A stretch of 64,000 nt of DNA from NCBI GenBank assembly GCA_019022655.1, contig JAFJYI010000014.1:434001-498000 (forward strand), written 5' to 3'. Shown piece after piece: positions 1-12,354 of this stretch. The notes beneath the pieces were generated by a model, which did no database searches, had not been told where the DNA came from, and was given only the letters and a program-made list of their open reading frames with translations. Source of the DNA: Acacia acuminata. Taxonomy: Eukaryota; Streptophyta; Magnoliopsida; Fabales; Fabaceae. A program made the translations under genes and the position numbers. How positions within the stretch are numbered: position 1 is the first letter of the stretch; every line of letters starts with the position of its first letter.

Positions 1-102
1 ATATTTTGATCTTGATGTGGAGCAGGAGATTCGACTCTATGAGTATCCTTCGGTGAGAAATTGGAGGGGTGTGGCTGACATGGCAAGTCACTTCAGTTAG
101 CA
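1..102 (+). other. Unidentified open stretch at window edge
   Basis: One plus-strand frame is open from the window edge to a TAG near base 102, about 33 codons, rich in acidic and aromatic residues. I do not recognise the product. It could be the tail of a gene or element lying mostly outside the window, or chance. The neighbouring gypsy gag runs on the other strand and its homology fades before this point. Confidence 0.15.
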
Positions 103-119
103 TTAAAATTATGACTCCA

Positions 120-900
120 TTCACTATTGCGATAACCCAACACATGCTGAGGAGGCCGAGACAGGTGTTGGCTTTGCATTTTTAATTCCAACTCCAACGC
201 CAAACTCGCCGCTTTGTAGACAGTTCGTGGTTTCTAGATTTTAACGTTGGATTTCAGTTCTTCCTTTAATCCGTGAATGAAAATGGCCAACAAGCAATGT
301 TCTGGCCACCCTTGCACTCTTGATGAACGCTTAATGAATTCCTTCCTATATTCCTCCACAGTTCCTGCTTGTTTAATGTCGCGAGAGGTAGATATCGGGT
401 TTTGGAATTCGGTTGGGCTGAAATTGTCTTGGAAAACCTCAATTAACTCTTTCCAAAAACAAATTGTACAACTTGAAGAAATCCATGTGAAAACATCTAA
501 GGCATCTCCCTCTAGATTGATTGTTGCGACTTCGAATTTTACATCTTCAGGAGTTTGATAATACCGAAAATATTTTTCAACCTTCATAATCCACCCTCTT
601 GGGTCTCCCCCTTCGAATTTTGGAAAATCAATTTTCGTGAAGGGTCTTCGATATGGCTGTCTGTACCCCCATGGTTATCCGCTTCATAGTCTTCAGTATG
701 TTTCCTAATCTCTCTGTCTTCTTGTTCCTCAACAATGTTCTTTTGCTGCTTCATCTCCTTCATTTTAGCATCCATGCTTTGAATTTTGTTCACCAGAAAT
801 GCCATCTGTTGTACCAAATCATCTGTTGGTTGAACAGGTTCTTGTTCCTTGGATGATTTTGCCTCATTGCTCATTATCAGATGGTCAGTTGATTGCTGTT
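120..900 (-). pseudogene. Ty3/gypsy gag fragment, frameshifted
   Basis: Reverse-strand remnant of a retrotransposon gag polyprotein. The N-terminal part begins near base 873 with a glutamine- and lysine-rich coiled-coil-like stretch. The conserved core follows: a KIDFPKFEGGDPRGW motif, then a Retrotrans_gag region with EEYRKEFIKR around bases 240-640. The frame shifts by one base near 640, and an in-frame TAG stands just before a KPRTVYKAASLALELE-type motif around base 230. Homology ends before the zinc knuckle, so protease, reverse transcriptase and integrase are missing. It lies downstream of a primer-binding site and putative LTR in the same orientation. A dead fragment. Confidence 0.8.
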
Positions 901-942
901 TCTTCTGATAGTTGCCCATAACGCAGGCCCCAAAGAAGGAAT

Positions 943-954
943 GCTCTGATACCA
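943..954 (-). other. Primer-binding site, initiator tRNA-Met type
   Basis: On the minus strand this reads TGGTATCAGAGC, the usual plant LTR-retrotransposon primer-binding site complementary to the 3' end of initiator tRNA-Met. It lies upstream of the gag fragment in the same orientation and so marks the 5' LTR boundary at about base 957. Confidence 0.8.
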
Positions 955-956
955 AT

Positions 957-1300
957 CGGTAGATCCTTATATTAGGACCTATGATAGACACTTCAAAAAC
1001 CAGAATCTGAAGTTCTTGACCCAGTAGACAAATACAACCTGTATATATTTCAGAATGGTGTTCGGTTTACATCCTAAGAGAATATATAAAAACATATAAC
1101 TGTAAAAGACCAACTGCAACAAAACTCCTAATAACTTCCTAACAATCCTTATCCAAACAGATACAATACTTAATAACTTCCTAATAAGACTTATTCAAAC
1201 CATAAAGTCCTAACTACCTATCCAACTGCCTTCTTTTCCGTGAATAAACCAACAAGGGACGGTTTGGCTCTGCTGGTAACTTATCAGATATCCTATCATA
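957..1300 (-). repeat. Putative 5' LTR of the gypsy remnant
   Basis: The roughly 340 bp upstream (minus strand) of the primer-binding site contains a TATATA-like stretch and lies between the PBS and a Stowaway-like MITE. The outer LTR end is inferred from where MITE-like sequence resumes near base 1300. No second LTR is in the window, so the limits are approximate. Confidence 0.4.
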
Positions 1301-2470
1301 ATCATATCATATATTGTGTATCCTTAGATCATATATCATTTTAGGCTAAAGTATAGATTTAGTCCTTTATGTTTACTCTATGGTTCAATTTAGTCCCTTA
1401 AGTTTATAAAGTGTACTTTTGGTCCTTTAACCTAACACCGTTAGTCTCATGTAACGGAATGATGACTATGCAGTTACTTAAAATATTATTAAATTTTAAA
1501 AATATATAAAAAGAAATTTAAATAATTTAAATATTTAATAACCGTCCGTCCTCTTCCGACCAATACACATCCCGACCCTCCTCCATTAATGGCTTCTCCA
1601 CTCCGATGTTGCTTCCATTTTCTTACTTTTTATTTTATTTGAATCAATCCCAAGACATCACCGCTGGACAAAGAATCGATAGAGATGACCAGGATTGGAG
1701 CAAAAAGAAGTTACAGAAAATAGCATAATTGCATTCACACACACATGGAGGGAGAGAGGTGTATATAAAGATATTCAGCCACAAAAAACACTATGTTCAG
1801 AAGAAGATATCGCGTATGAATGAACTTGACATCATAAGGAGACGAGAATTCTGGCAAGCACGAAGGAGGTAGAAACAAAGCAAGAGATGGGAGAAGTTAA
1901 AAAGAATACAGATCTCTGTGAATATAAACAGAAGGGGAGAGAAAGAGCAAAGTAAAGCAATTTGAACAGCAAATTCACTTTACACTTTTATACTCTATTT
2001 ACAGTTTCATGAGGTTGTCATGAAGGAAGAAGAAAACACGAAGGGGAACCGTGAATCAAATAAGAAGAATGAGGAAGGGGATGAAATATAATAGCAACAC
2101 CAAAGTGAAAGAAGATAGAGCTTGTTATTTAATTTAATTATTGTTTTTTAATTGATCAATTATAATATACAAAAATTTCTTCTTATATTTTAAAATTTAA
2201 GAATATTTTATGTAATTGCACTGATCAAGCATTGTCCTAGTTACTTGAGACTAACGGTGTTAGGGTTAAGGGACTAAAAGTATACTTTATAAACTTAAGA
2301 GACTAAATTAAACCTTAGAGTAAACATAAAGGACTAAATGTATACTTTAGCCATCATTTTATTAGTCAAACTAATTAGTTTGGATAAAAAAATAAAAATA
2401 TTCTAAAGTAATTTAATTAGCTTCCTTAATCTCTCCAAAAAATCAATTTTGTCTTGTATTTATGAGTACT
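1300..2470. mobile_element. Stowaway-like MITE interrupted by a MULE
   Basis: Sequence on both sides of the 1344-2352 element matches, once joined, other MITE copies at about 44256-44478, 46148-46382 and 48997-53131. All share the palindrome CAAACTAATTAGTTTG and the flank TTAGCTTCCTTAATC. The left end is missing, probably cut by the gypsy LTR. Confidence 0.55.
1344..2352. mobile_element. Non-autonomous MULE, long TIRs, 9-bp TSD
   Basis: A 1009-bp element with about 110-bp terminal inverted repeats beginning GGCTAAAGTATA (left 1344-1455, right 2241-2352). It is flanked by a perfect 9-bp duplication ATCATTTTA at 1335-1343 and 2353-2361, which is diagnostic of Mutator-like elements. The interior has purine-rich tracts and no long ORF, so it would need transposase from elsewhere. 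Confidence 0.9.
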
Positions 2471-2734
2471 AGATACAGAGCTCTAGCAATGCCTAAATTG
2501 TACAATACTCAAATGCAATTATGATAGACTTGCACTACGGGGGATCCAAATTCAACTCGCTAGCTTTTCTCTCTAAAACATTGTGTATTAAGAATGATAA
2601 TAGTTTGCAAGTCTTCACATCACACTTCAGACCTATACCTTGTTTTGTCTATAAAGAAACAGAGACCAGACATTGGCGTATAGAAAAACTATCAACTATG
2701 TAAATAAAAAGGGAAAAGAAAAACTATCAACTAA
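2471..2734. other. 3' flank of the PARG gene
   Basis: Short AT-rich stretch between the MITE and the PARG stop codon; it probably contains the 3' UTR of that gene. No other feature seen. Confidence 0.4.
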
Positions 2735-5700
2735 TTAAGGGTCAAGGGCATTTGGTGAGTCCATCCCAGCATCATATTCATGCTTATGTAAAGATGGTAG
2801 GAGCCATTTGAAGAAGCCAACATTGGTCTCTTCTTTCCATCTCAATGTTGAGTACTCAACTAACATGTTCCACAGGTCCCCAACTGTCCATTGATGCGAT
2901 AAAATCCAATCAGCTGCCTGCAAACAAACATGTCAAACCAATCAAGTTCAGAAACGTAGCGCAGTCAAATTCAAAAATTTTTGGGCCATCCGGAACTGAA
3001 AGACCAAGAATTTTATGTTGGCTTGTGTTGATGGAGCTGTGTGAAATGAGGATAGTTTGATTCATGGAAGATTTATTGCTTAAGTGAAGAATGTAAAGGA
3101 ATTAGGAGGAGGCTGAGTACAGAAACGAGCAAACGACTAAGAGAAGGATGCATCGTATTAGGAACTTAATTGATCTTTTCAGATTTGGAGTCTGAGAATA
3201 AAAGGTCAAGATACCTGATCTAAGTTCACCAATGACTTCGAGCCAAATGTGTAGTATGCTATAAATGGTCTTAGAGCCTGGAACATATGAACCAAAAAAA
3301 AGGGATAAGCTTTGAGCCTGAATGAAGAAATGTATACAGTAAATGATGTGAAATCTTATAACTTTGTCTATAAAAAATTTACAATGCTATTCAAGGGCTA
3401 CAAACAGTACAAGTGAAACCGCAACTCTAGCACTCGGTAGGGACTTGGGGAAATTTAAAGCACGGTGATTCAAAATTTGTTTGGTTCTTTTTAAGTTGAT
3501 GTTGATATAAGATTTGTTAAATTGGGGGAATCCAGGTTAGCTAAATAAGTAAACAGATCCGAAAAAGATTTTATTCCAGATAAACCAAATCAGACTAAAT
3601 AAGTAAACAGATTTGACAAAGAGTCTTAAACAATTAGTTCCTTGTGATTTTAAACCGTCAACAAACTGGCAAATTCTCTTGGTTTTCTTACATCAGCTTC
3701 CAGGTACTTGTACATTTTCAATATCAACAAGAAAGATACAAGATGCCAAATATTAAATTTGAAAAGTTCAATTCCAGTTGCTTCATTTTCATCCATTTTT
3801 GGAACAGATGTTAGACTTGGAGCCATACCAATTGCACCAAGTTTCAATCACATCATCCACCACCGAAATGGTCAAAATGCCCCAAAAAGGGTTAACTCAA
3901 CTAGTAAGAGGATATGACATCGCCCTTTACTAACCTGGGTTGGATTAAGGGAGCACCCTGGGACTAAAATCTTTAACGCAACAGGTCAATGTCAGGGAGA
4001 GCATCTTTACGACCATTGAGGATGGGAATTTGACTCGGACAAAACCTAAGGATTTACTAATCATAATACCCAGCAAGAAGACACATGTGCAGGTTGTTCA
4101 TCAACATTTTCATGCCCCAGAAGTAAACTAGACCATACCATATCAAATTGAATTACATGAACAACAAGGGCAATACATCTAAGGACTTTCACTTTAGTGT
4201 TTAGGTGCATGTAAGCATTTCTTGTATGTTGAGATGACAATAATGAGAATTTCAACATATTCATCATGATTGCTATATATATAAAATTACTTGAGAAGCA
4301 GCAAGCCATTGGATTATAGTCTTCACTTCAGGATCTCCTCCAAAGGCACCACACCCCCAGTTTCCAGTAGCAACCCCAACATTATCGTCCTGCTCCTCAC
4401 CATGACAGCTCTTTTGAGAATTTTTGAATACTTCATCTGCACATTGTTCTTTGCTCACTTCCATAGATGTTGAGGCGGAAGCATAAACCTGTGGATAAAA
4501 CAGAGAATTTACAAGAAAACCATAATGATTAAATATCAATGAGTACCACAGACACATTTTATTGTATCAATGTATCAGATATTCTAATTAAAACATTATA
4601 GTAGCTTATGTCCAGGCTATCCAAAAATCATGCATCAAAAGGAAAACCCAACCAGCTCAGATGAAGTTCTGTTCTCTTGCGATATTTTCTGGCATGGCTG
4701 ATGTGTAGTTTGACTTAAAAAGCCACAGAATGCCTTATTGATCTCCCTGCAGGAATCAAGGTACTGAAATCAATTTTTCTTCTTTTTTCTTTTATGGAGC
4801 TGAAATCAGTATCTTACTATCGTTACAATTTGCAAAAAAGTAAAAAAGAGGATAACAGTTGTATAATATTCCACTCTAAACTTAAATAATTTAACAGATT
4901 GCTACTCTACCCTTCTAATCAGATGGTTGTCCATTTAATAAAAATGTTCAGAACTGGCATACTACATGCACCCTATTATGCCCTTAGAATCCATGGACAC
5001 TGAAGTTCATTTGGTCTTGTAAACTAAAAAAATTCTATAAATAAGTTGTCACTTATTGAAGGCACAGACACTAGTTTGTTCAACTTGTCCTCAGCTTGAC
5101 CTCACTCATAATTAGTGCTTCAAGAAATGTGTTCATGGACCATCTATCATCCCAAAATCTTAAATTACATGTCATTTGATTGAGAAAAAGTGTCCCAAAT
5201 CAATTCCAAATAGATTACTGGTAATAATGCATGACTAACATTGTGTACTGAATTGCAATTTTCACGGCACAATAGTCTAACACAAGGGTTTAACAATGAT
5301 AATATTTGTGTATTTTGTGCCTTTGTTTGCATGGGCGCGTCCTCCTTTAAACCAAAATTCCAATAAACCAATATTTACTAACCGGAGAAGAAACTTTTCC
5401 CTGTATTGTCTCATCCCTGGGTCATATAATGCATCAATCGCAACAATCCGGGTTTTACGTCTTCCAAGTTCATCTATGTCCCTTCCATCCACATAGTCAC
5501 CAGAAAATCGAAATGAGGAGGCATACCTAAACATATCAGGACATATAGTCATCATTAATACAAAGATACAACCCCACAAATACAGAATCTCTAAAGTCAA
5601 TAAAGTTAAAACTCAATATATTTGACATCGCATCAAATTATTACTTTCATATCCAATTTATCCAGCTGCATGAATTCAAACAGCAACATAGAATGAGAGA

Positions 5701-8700
5701 AATATCAGTATCATATTTTCAGTCTGTTTTATTATTTAAGGGAGACAAAATGAACTGGCCAAGCTATTAAAGCTTTAATCTTTTTCTCTTGGCTATTCAG
5801 ACTTCAATTATAACAACATCAATAACATTTATAAGTGAAGTATTGAAAAGAAAATTAATCATGGGGCTTCTTTGGGGATATAAATAACTTATAACAGCAG
5901 TCAGTGAGCAGAGAATAACTAACACAGATGCGTAATCATTTAGCTTAAATCTAAAATGACTATTTTGAGATAAAACTGTGCATAAGAGAATGAATTTTAA
6001 AGCAAAATTAATTCAAAATCTTGTCAAAATTTAAGTATGCAGATGTATACTGTAGCTATGCGTATATTTCTCTGAGCGTTAAAATTAGTCAACCTACATT
6101 CACCCCAAAAAGAAAAAGAAAAAACTACTACAAGTCAACTTACTACAAATCTCAAAGCAAAAGTGCACAAAAATAATATAAACAAATAAAAATTGACACG
6201 TCCCATACTTGAACTTTTATTCATTATTGAATAAAACAAGGCAAAAAAAGAAAGATAAATGTCCACATGCTTACTCAAATTCTCACTGCTTAAATCCTTA
6301 ATTGTTGCATCATACAAGATTCTCAGTAGTACCATCATGCAAAACCTACCGATCAAAATTACTATTCAATTGTTCAACAATTTTGAATGTTGTGTTTAGC
6401 CAGACAATCATATTCCCATGCAAGTGTTAAAATCAATTTTATCCATCACATTTAACATGGATATGATGGCAATGAATTTCAATTATAAAAGACCTAGATT
6501 TTATACTCACTGACTAATGCTCACCCTGTATAACTTGAGAACCTTTCGACACCAACAATTTCTATAGCCTCATTTTCAGCCATTGAAGGCAAGAAAAGCA
6601 TGCCAACAATCAATTCTGGACTGATCATGAAGCGGATTTCCTCCTGTATTAGATGATTGAAAAATTGTATTAAATATTGAGGCACTGATTATCTAGAGGA
6701 AAAACGAAATGTCAAGTTGTCAACCTACAACATTTACAAGACAAAAGCATTTGTAGAAAACGTAAAAAAGATAGCCACATTTTAATCAAACACAGGGAAA
6801 CTGTGACTTTAACAAAAAAAGCCATGCTTTCCAAAATATTCAAGCATTACAAAAAAAAAAAAAGCATGAGAACATGAGCTTATCATACCTGCACACAGCC
6901 TCTACGAAGAGCACCACCACCTAGATACTTATTTGCAAAGTCCACTTCAACAGCTCCACCTGATTGATCCTCTATGACTCCAGAACAGTGAATCTATATG
7001 CCAAATGATCACATGAAAAACTAAATGAGACTTTCAGTTAAAAAACTTAATTTTTTTTAAGATTTAAAATAATCTTTTTTCTTTGACAACCTCAAATCTG
7101 CATAGAGGAATCACAGAAGTGCTCCAAAATTTAGCATCCGGGTATGAAACTTGGTGGTGATTCCCATCAAAGGGAAGTACTTTCCGCTCAAATGAGACAA
7201 TGCCTTTTGGCATATCAGAGCTTATTCTTTTAAAATAATGAATGATGCACCAAATCTTATTTTCCTGCTTTTGACTATAATCATCATACAGACTCCTGAA
7301 AATATTTGTGGCCCATCTTTTAGATTCAGAATTCTTTGATGGCAGATGAAACAAGAAATTCAATATTTTGTGCATATAGACATTAAATTGCACCAGAGAA
7401 TATATGCCATGAAAGAGAAAAAGATAGAATCAAGCAAATAATGTCATAGACTAATTGTAGTTTTGATTCATTTGCCAGGCTTAGAAACTTATGGAAAATA
7501 CATACAATGAGATTAAGAGAATATTTCGGCAATGCGGGATTTGATAATATTACCACTAGTAACAAGAGGGCCTCCAGAAAGAAAATAAGGTCTTACGTAT
7601 TGTATGTTCCAATTGCCATTTAGCTAATAAGCCCGTGGATATCGAGGTTCCACAAGCAGTACTTCCTATAACAGTACTTGAAGCAATTGTTTGAAGACTA
7701 TTGAGGGTTCGAATCCCCCTCTCTCCTTTTTCTCGGCAAATGAATTTGTTTATTTTATTGGTTTTGGTTGACTCATTTGATTTTCTAAAAGGGAATGGCC
7801 AAGGAGTTGCAGTTTTTTTTCTACCAATTGGGGCCCTCACTTCACCACTCCATAGGGATGGTCTACAGGATCCATAACTGCTCCTCTTACTGAATGTTTG
7901 GGTAACTCTGAAACCGTGGTTTCAAAAGCCCTTTCCTCCAAGTCAAGACAAAACTCTTCTCACATGCTTACCTAGTAGAGTAAATCGTAAAATCTATTAT
8001 CCAAAAGCCAATCCAAACACACACCTACTACACAACACTTACCTAGCCAAGATTTAGATCTGGCTCTACCCAAACTTTTCTAGTTTACCCCAACATTACC
8101 CACTTGTACAATTGTTGCTGAGCATTTTTTGGATATCAAACAGACCTCTCCAGAAGGTAATTTTAATGTGACCGATTTCCCCTCTTTTGCAATCAGTTTT
8201 GCTACAGCACTTCCTGCTCTAGCTAATTGTCCACACTCGACTAATTGTCCTTTTGATTCATTTGCCAGGCTTAGAAACTTATGGAAAATACATACAAAGA
8301 GAATATTTTGGCAATGTGAGTTTTGATAATATTATCACTACTAGCCAGAGGGCCTCCAGAAAGAAAATCAGTTCTTAATAATCAAGGTTGTCATGATCTG
8401 GATTTAAAACCCTAAACTATCAACAAAATTGAAACTTTATGTCTTTGTCATCTTCCCTAAATTTCTCTCGGGCACATAACAATCTTGTGATAGTTAGATA
8501 TGAATTTTAATCAATGTACAATGTTTTGTATTTCTTAATAGCATCTAGAAAATAAAGTATTGCATTTTAAAGTTCTATATACCATAGCTGTAATTATGCT
8601 GAATTTTGAGGGGTTAGTGATAAGAAGAAATGAGATTGACATGTAACAGTAAGTATGTAGTTTTCTCAAAATTTTAAATTGATGTTCTTTTATCCAAGCT

Positions 8701-11700
8701 CCATAGGAAGGGGGAAAAAATCCCAGCTCCAATATCTCCCCCACCCATCCCCCCAACCTCCTGCCTCTCTCACAAACAAATATGGCATGGGCTCCACCAT
8801 CTTAACACCAATACTACCGATGAACAAAATGAAAATTAAAATGACAGAACGAGCATGTGTTAATGGTGCCAAGGCACAATGCCATAGCATTTAAAAATTC
8901 AAATGCAATGCACTGCCATCAACAGAAAGTACAGTAAGTCATGGCGTGCCAGCATAGAGATCACCTTCCATCAAAGACTGTTTAGAGCTCCTAAAAATAT
9001 GGCTAAAAGTTACTTACGAGAACAATTCATCAAAGTTGATCAGAGGAGGAAGGTCTAAAGAAAATCTGTTATTGACTGGAAATAGACAAAAAAGAGAGCA
9101 ACAAAGGAGAGCAGCAATTAACTCCTGAAAAGAAGCAAGTAATTCAGCATATTAACTATACTTTTTTATCATAATCAGACAAATAATATGACAGAGGAGC
9201 AGCCAAAGTTATCAACAATAGTAGCAGAATAGCTGGTGGTGGTCACAGTCAAGTATCACTAAGTAGTGTAATTATACAGCAGGTAATGCTTATGCCATTA
9301 CAGTTAAATTGTCCATTTCATTATTGATGATTGCACTTCATAAAACTTGGATTTATTTTTTTAACAAAAATATGATGGAAGCCCAAATTTCTCCAGGTTT
9401 TAAAACATGATTCCAACACTATTCAAGGTAAAATACCAATATTTCATTCTGATTATGAAGAAGATTTTTTTCCGTGTCCCTTTCGACATTATTTCAAACA
9501 AAAGACATAATTTAAGAATCTTCAAGCACAAATACACCTTAACAAAATGGGAGGGCTGAATGGAAAAACAGTCATCTTCTCTCTAGTATAAGAGTCTTTC
9601 TGTTTCAAAAGAACATTCCGACGTGATATGGCAGGAAAGCACTTTTAAGTGCTACTCATTATTAGCAGACTTCCTACTCGTTCTTGGTTCTTAAAATAAA
9701 ATAGAAGTCTTCATTGACAGTATATTAGGAATTATTCATTCAAAATTTCAGTAATTTATTAATATTGTGTGCTTGGAGAAGAGTGTGTATTTTCTTGTAT
9801 TTCTGAGGATGAGGGTTACAGAATCTATACACAAAAGAGCAATAAAGAGCTCAAGGAATCAGGGATAAGAAATACCTCTCCCAACTTAGCTTTTGAGAGG
9901 CTAATAACTCTCTCCCAACTTCCCTCAAAAGGTTCTTCTATTCTATTCTCCCAATCAGTTTCCCCTTCAAATACCCTCTCCAACTACTCCTAAACTGCTC
10001 CTTCTACTTCATCATTAGATACCCTCTTTGCCCCTTTGCTTCCCTGTCCTGTTTGATTATATGCTCTAGTTCCTTCTGCTGGACCAACTCCCCTTTCACC
10101 TTTTCTTTCTCCTCGTATATGTTTTGGCTAAAAAGGTGGATTTTGTAATCTCATCAAATTTTTACGTCATTGGAGATCCTAATTCCACCAGAAGACTCAT
10201 ACTCAAGCATATACTATCATACACATGTTATACATGTAAAGGATTAGCTAGGAATGCATCACATGAACAATGGGAATCAACTGATTAGAAGCAAATTTTT
10301 TGTTGCAGATTTGATAAGTTTCTGTCATGCTGATAACATCCATGAACAAATAAGTTAGTAAATCTTATAATTCTTTCCAATCAAAATAAAACTTTTATCC
10401 ATTCATTAAAATTCAATTCTCAAACCAACTGCCAACAGGAGGTCTATAAGGCTAATACAAGTATTACAAAGGCAAACCTGGCTGAGGAAAACTATTCCAG
10501 CTTCCTGTGATTCCAGCAAGCGTAAACCAGCTCCTCCCTCACCATCTAATACCATATCAGTACTTTGATAGTGTTCTTCCAAGATAGATGGTAACCGCAA
10601 AAGTAAATTTGCCAATGCTGGAATTACCTCTTCAAACCACTTCTTAGATTCCTCTCCAGACATCAGCTGAATCAACAGACCATAATTTCAGCACCAAAAA
10701 AAGGACATTTAAGGGTCTTTCATTTTAGTGGTTGTTATGAGAACCTATAACATAGATAATCAATAAATACAAAACCCAGGTTCCCAAAATGCCAAAGAAC
10801 CTTCTAAACCCATATTTCCTTCATTTAAGGCTTGATTGGAGGAAAGCTCAGGAGTGGGGTGGAGGGGACTAAGTGTCCTAATCCTAACCACTAATCAAAT
10901 GGGTAGAAGCGATGGGGTGGGGTGAATTCGAATGAAATGGAGCCCACACCCAGTGTTCCTCAGCTCCTCCATATTAACCATCTGTATCATATTAAATTAT
11001 CAATAAATTTTCATCTTTTCAGCTAAACTGCTCCTGACTTTTCTTATATTTTCATTTTCAAATACTCCACATTAGAAATCCCACTCATCAGACGCACCAC
11101 ACTTAATTAATGACATTAGAACATCCAAACATGGGAGTGGGTTATCATTAAACTTCAACAAGAGTAACCGTCCTTTAAGTTTGGGGTCAATTTCAATTTC
11201 AGTTTCATCCAAAACTTTTCAGTCAACTTCGTCCGCATGTTCATAAAACTTCTATGTCTTCATTATTTCTAACACCATTCAAATTGCTAAGAAAATTAGC
11301 TACACAGTCAAAAGATGAAGCCATGGACAATATTAGATGCAAACATGGATACTGCATTACCATTTAAGATATCAAGCCCAATATTTCACCTAATAATCCT
11401 TGAGAATGAAGAGGGTAAAAAACACAAAATGACGCCATTTATTACATGTGCATTGACCCAAAAAAGGAATCCTTCGGCTGTAAACTTCCAATTAACATAG
11501 TCATGTGCCCATCAACTGACTCCATATGACACTCTGTTAAGTCCATGACCAACCCAGACCGATCGTTTCAACTCTCAATCAAGCCCCATAAAAATATCGA
11601 AACGAAATCGATCACTAAACGCATACAAATGCAACCCAGATTAAAATAGCACAAGCTAACTGCATGTTACCTCGTCGAAGAAGAAGGCGTAACCTTGTGA

Positions 11701-11919
11701 GGCGGAAGGGGCTAGAGGTTGAGCAGAGAGACAGAGAGACTTCCGGAGGTCAGAAATGGCGAGGAACAAGAGCTCACCTGAGTCAACTTGGCTATGAAGA
11801 GGCCCTCTAGCCAGAACTTTGAGTGCTTCCACAACTTGGGAAGGCCAAAAGAGAGAGGAAGAACGAAGGAGAAGGGGCAGAAATGGCAAAATTGACGTCA
11901 AGTCCTCTCTGTTTTCCAT
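2735..11919 (-). CDS. PARG1: Poly(ADP-ribose) glycohydrolase (PARG), complete
   Basis: Nuclear/cytosolic glycohydrolase that cleaves ribose-ribose bonds of poly(ADP-ribose), reversing PARP signalling in DNA damage and stress. Minus-strand exons: 11919-11671, 10666-10478, 9124-9018, 7295-7091, 6993-6889, 6643-6525, 5526-5383, 4746-4653, 4488-4291, 3277-3215, 2917-2735. They sum to 1656 bp: 551 codons plus TAA, close to the roughly 550 residues of plant PARG. The protein begins MENREDL, as plant PARG1 does; an upstream in-frame Met at 12123 is ignored because its N-terminal extension has no family resemblance. The catalytic loop GGGALRRGCVQEE spans about residues 275-287, with the paired Glu at 286-287 across the exon 5/6 junction. 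Later motifs are TRIVAIDALYDPGMRQY, ATGNWGCGAFGGDPE and SHQWTVGDLWNML. All introns are GT-AG. No disruption seen. Intron 3 carries plastid DNA. Confidence 0.95.
7596..7691 (+). pseudogene. petA: Plastid petA (cytochrome f) fragment, NUPT
   Basis: The plus strand encodes RIVCSNCHLANKPVDIEVPQ followed by AVLPITVLEAIV, the haem-binding CxxCH segment of plastid cytochrome f. It breaks off at an in-frame TGA exactly where trnS-like sequence begins. Only about 32 codons remain, so this is a nuclear plastid insertion, not a gene. Confidence 0.9.
7692..7726 (+). pseudogene. Plastid trnS (UGA-type) 3' end, NUPT
   Basis: GGGTTCGAATCC with a CTCTCTCC acceptor-stem end matches the T-arm and 3' stem of a plastid serine tRNA; the arm sequence best fits trnS-UGA. 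The 5' half, including the anticodon, is replaced by petA sequence, so it cannot fold as a tRNA. The following 60 bp may be its plastid flank. Confidence 0.7.
7797..8234 (-). pseudogene. rpl2: Plastid rpl2 fragment, NUPT, broken by filler
   Basis: Minus-strand translation matches the C-terminal half of plastid ribosomal protein L2. The block at 8234-8041 includes GQLARAGSAVAKLIAKEGKS and LKLPSGEVCLISKKCSAT. The block at about 7892-7797 includes VMDPVDHPYG and RAPIGRKK. Between them, about 7893-8040 is unrelated filler. There is an in-frame stop after GNVGVN and a frameshift at the HPYG motif. It is non-functional and lies in an intron. Confidence 0.9.
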
Positions 11920-12354
11920 AGTTTCTTCCCTTCGTCGTTGCGAATGGACCGGACTCCGCTTGAAAGCCAATGCAGCAGTTGCGAGTTGCGAGACTAGCGT
12001 CTCTACTTGAATTAAATTATTTTGCTCTATACGAATTTTAAAATTAAGCAATTTTATTAAATTACACATATAAATATAATCTCTTCTATTTTGAAATTTT
12101 CTAATTTTGGACCAGCACGCCAATGTTTAGAATTTATACTGACCTTTTTTGTACCAAAACCAGAACAATAGGTAAAGGCTTCTCCCTCCAGATCTCGCAT
12201 TGTGATGGCGATCAAAAAGTTGCAGAGGTCCTTCAATCCCTATCGCACATGGCCTTCAAATCTGAAATGAAAATCCATATCTTCCTGCTGTATGCACGCT
12301 CAAGCTTTAGCCGAATCACTCATAATGGTAGCAACTTTACGCAAACCACTTTAA
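11920..12354. other. 5' flank of PARG, probable promoter side
   Basis: Upstream (minus strand) of the PARG start the sequence becomes AT-rich; a TATTTATA-like box on the minus strand lies near 12068-12077, about 150 bp before the ATG. A short plus-strand ORF at 12123-12365 is not recognised and looks incidental. Confidence 0.35.

Larger units (their letters stand above)
7449..8376. repeat. Direct duplication flanking the plastid mosaic
   Basis: Bases 7449-7596 and 8239-8376 are diverged direct copies of one sequence. Both contain CATTTGCCAGGCTTAGAAAC and end near GGGCCTCCAGAAAGAAAAT. They bracket the plastid-derived segment in PARG intron 3. Probably host intron sequence duplicated when the organellar DNA was joined in, though an earlier duplication is possible. 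Confidence 0.75.

Noticed and set aside
234..558. Plus-strand 93-codon ORF at 277-558
   Set aside because: Antisense shadow of the gypsy gag core.
3650..3917. Mirrored ORFs of 65 and 69 codons
   Set aside because: They lie in a PARG intron, overlap on opposite strands and have no recognisable motif.
7692..7726. Functional tRNA-Ser gene
   Set aside because: Only the T-arm and 3' stem are present; the anticodon half is replaced by petA sequence.
7556..7840. 94-codon minus-strand ORF as a host protein
   Set aside because: It runs backwards through petA and trnS and forwards only into the tail of rpl2, so it is a chance frame over plastid debris.
11920..12123. PARG start at the upstream in-frame Met at 12123
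   Set aside because: The extra 68 residues have no resemblance to plant PARG, whereas MENREDL at 11919 matches the family start.
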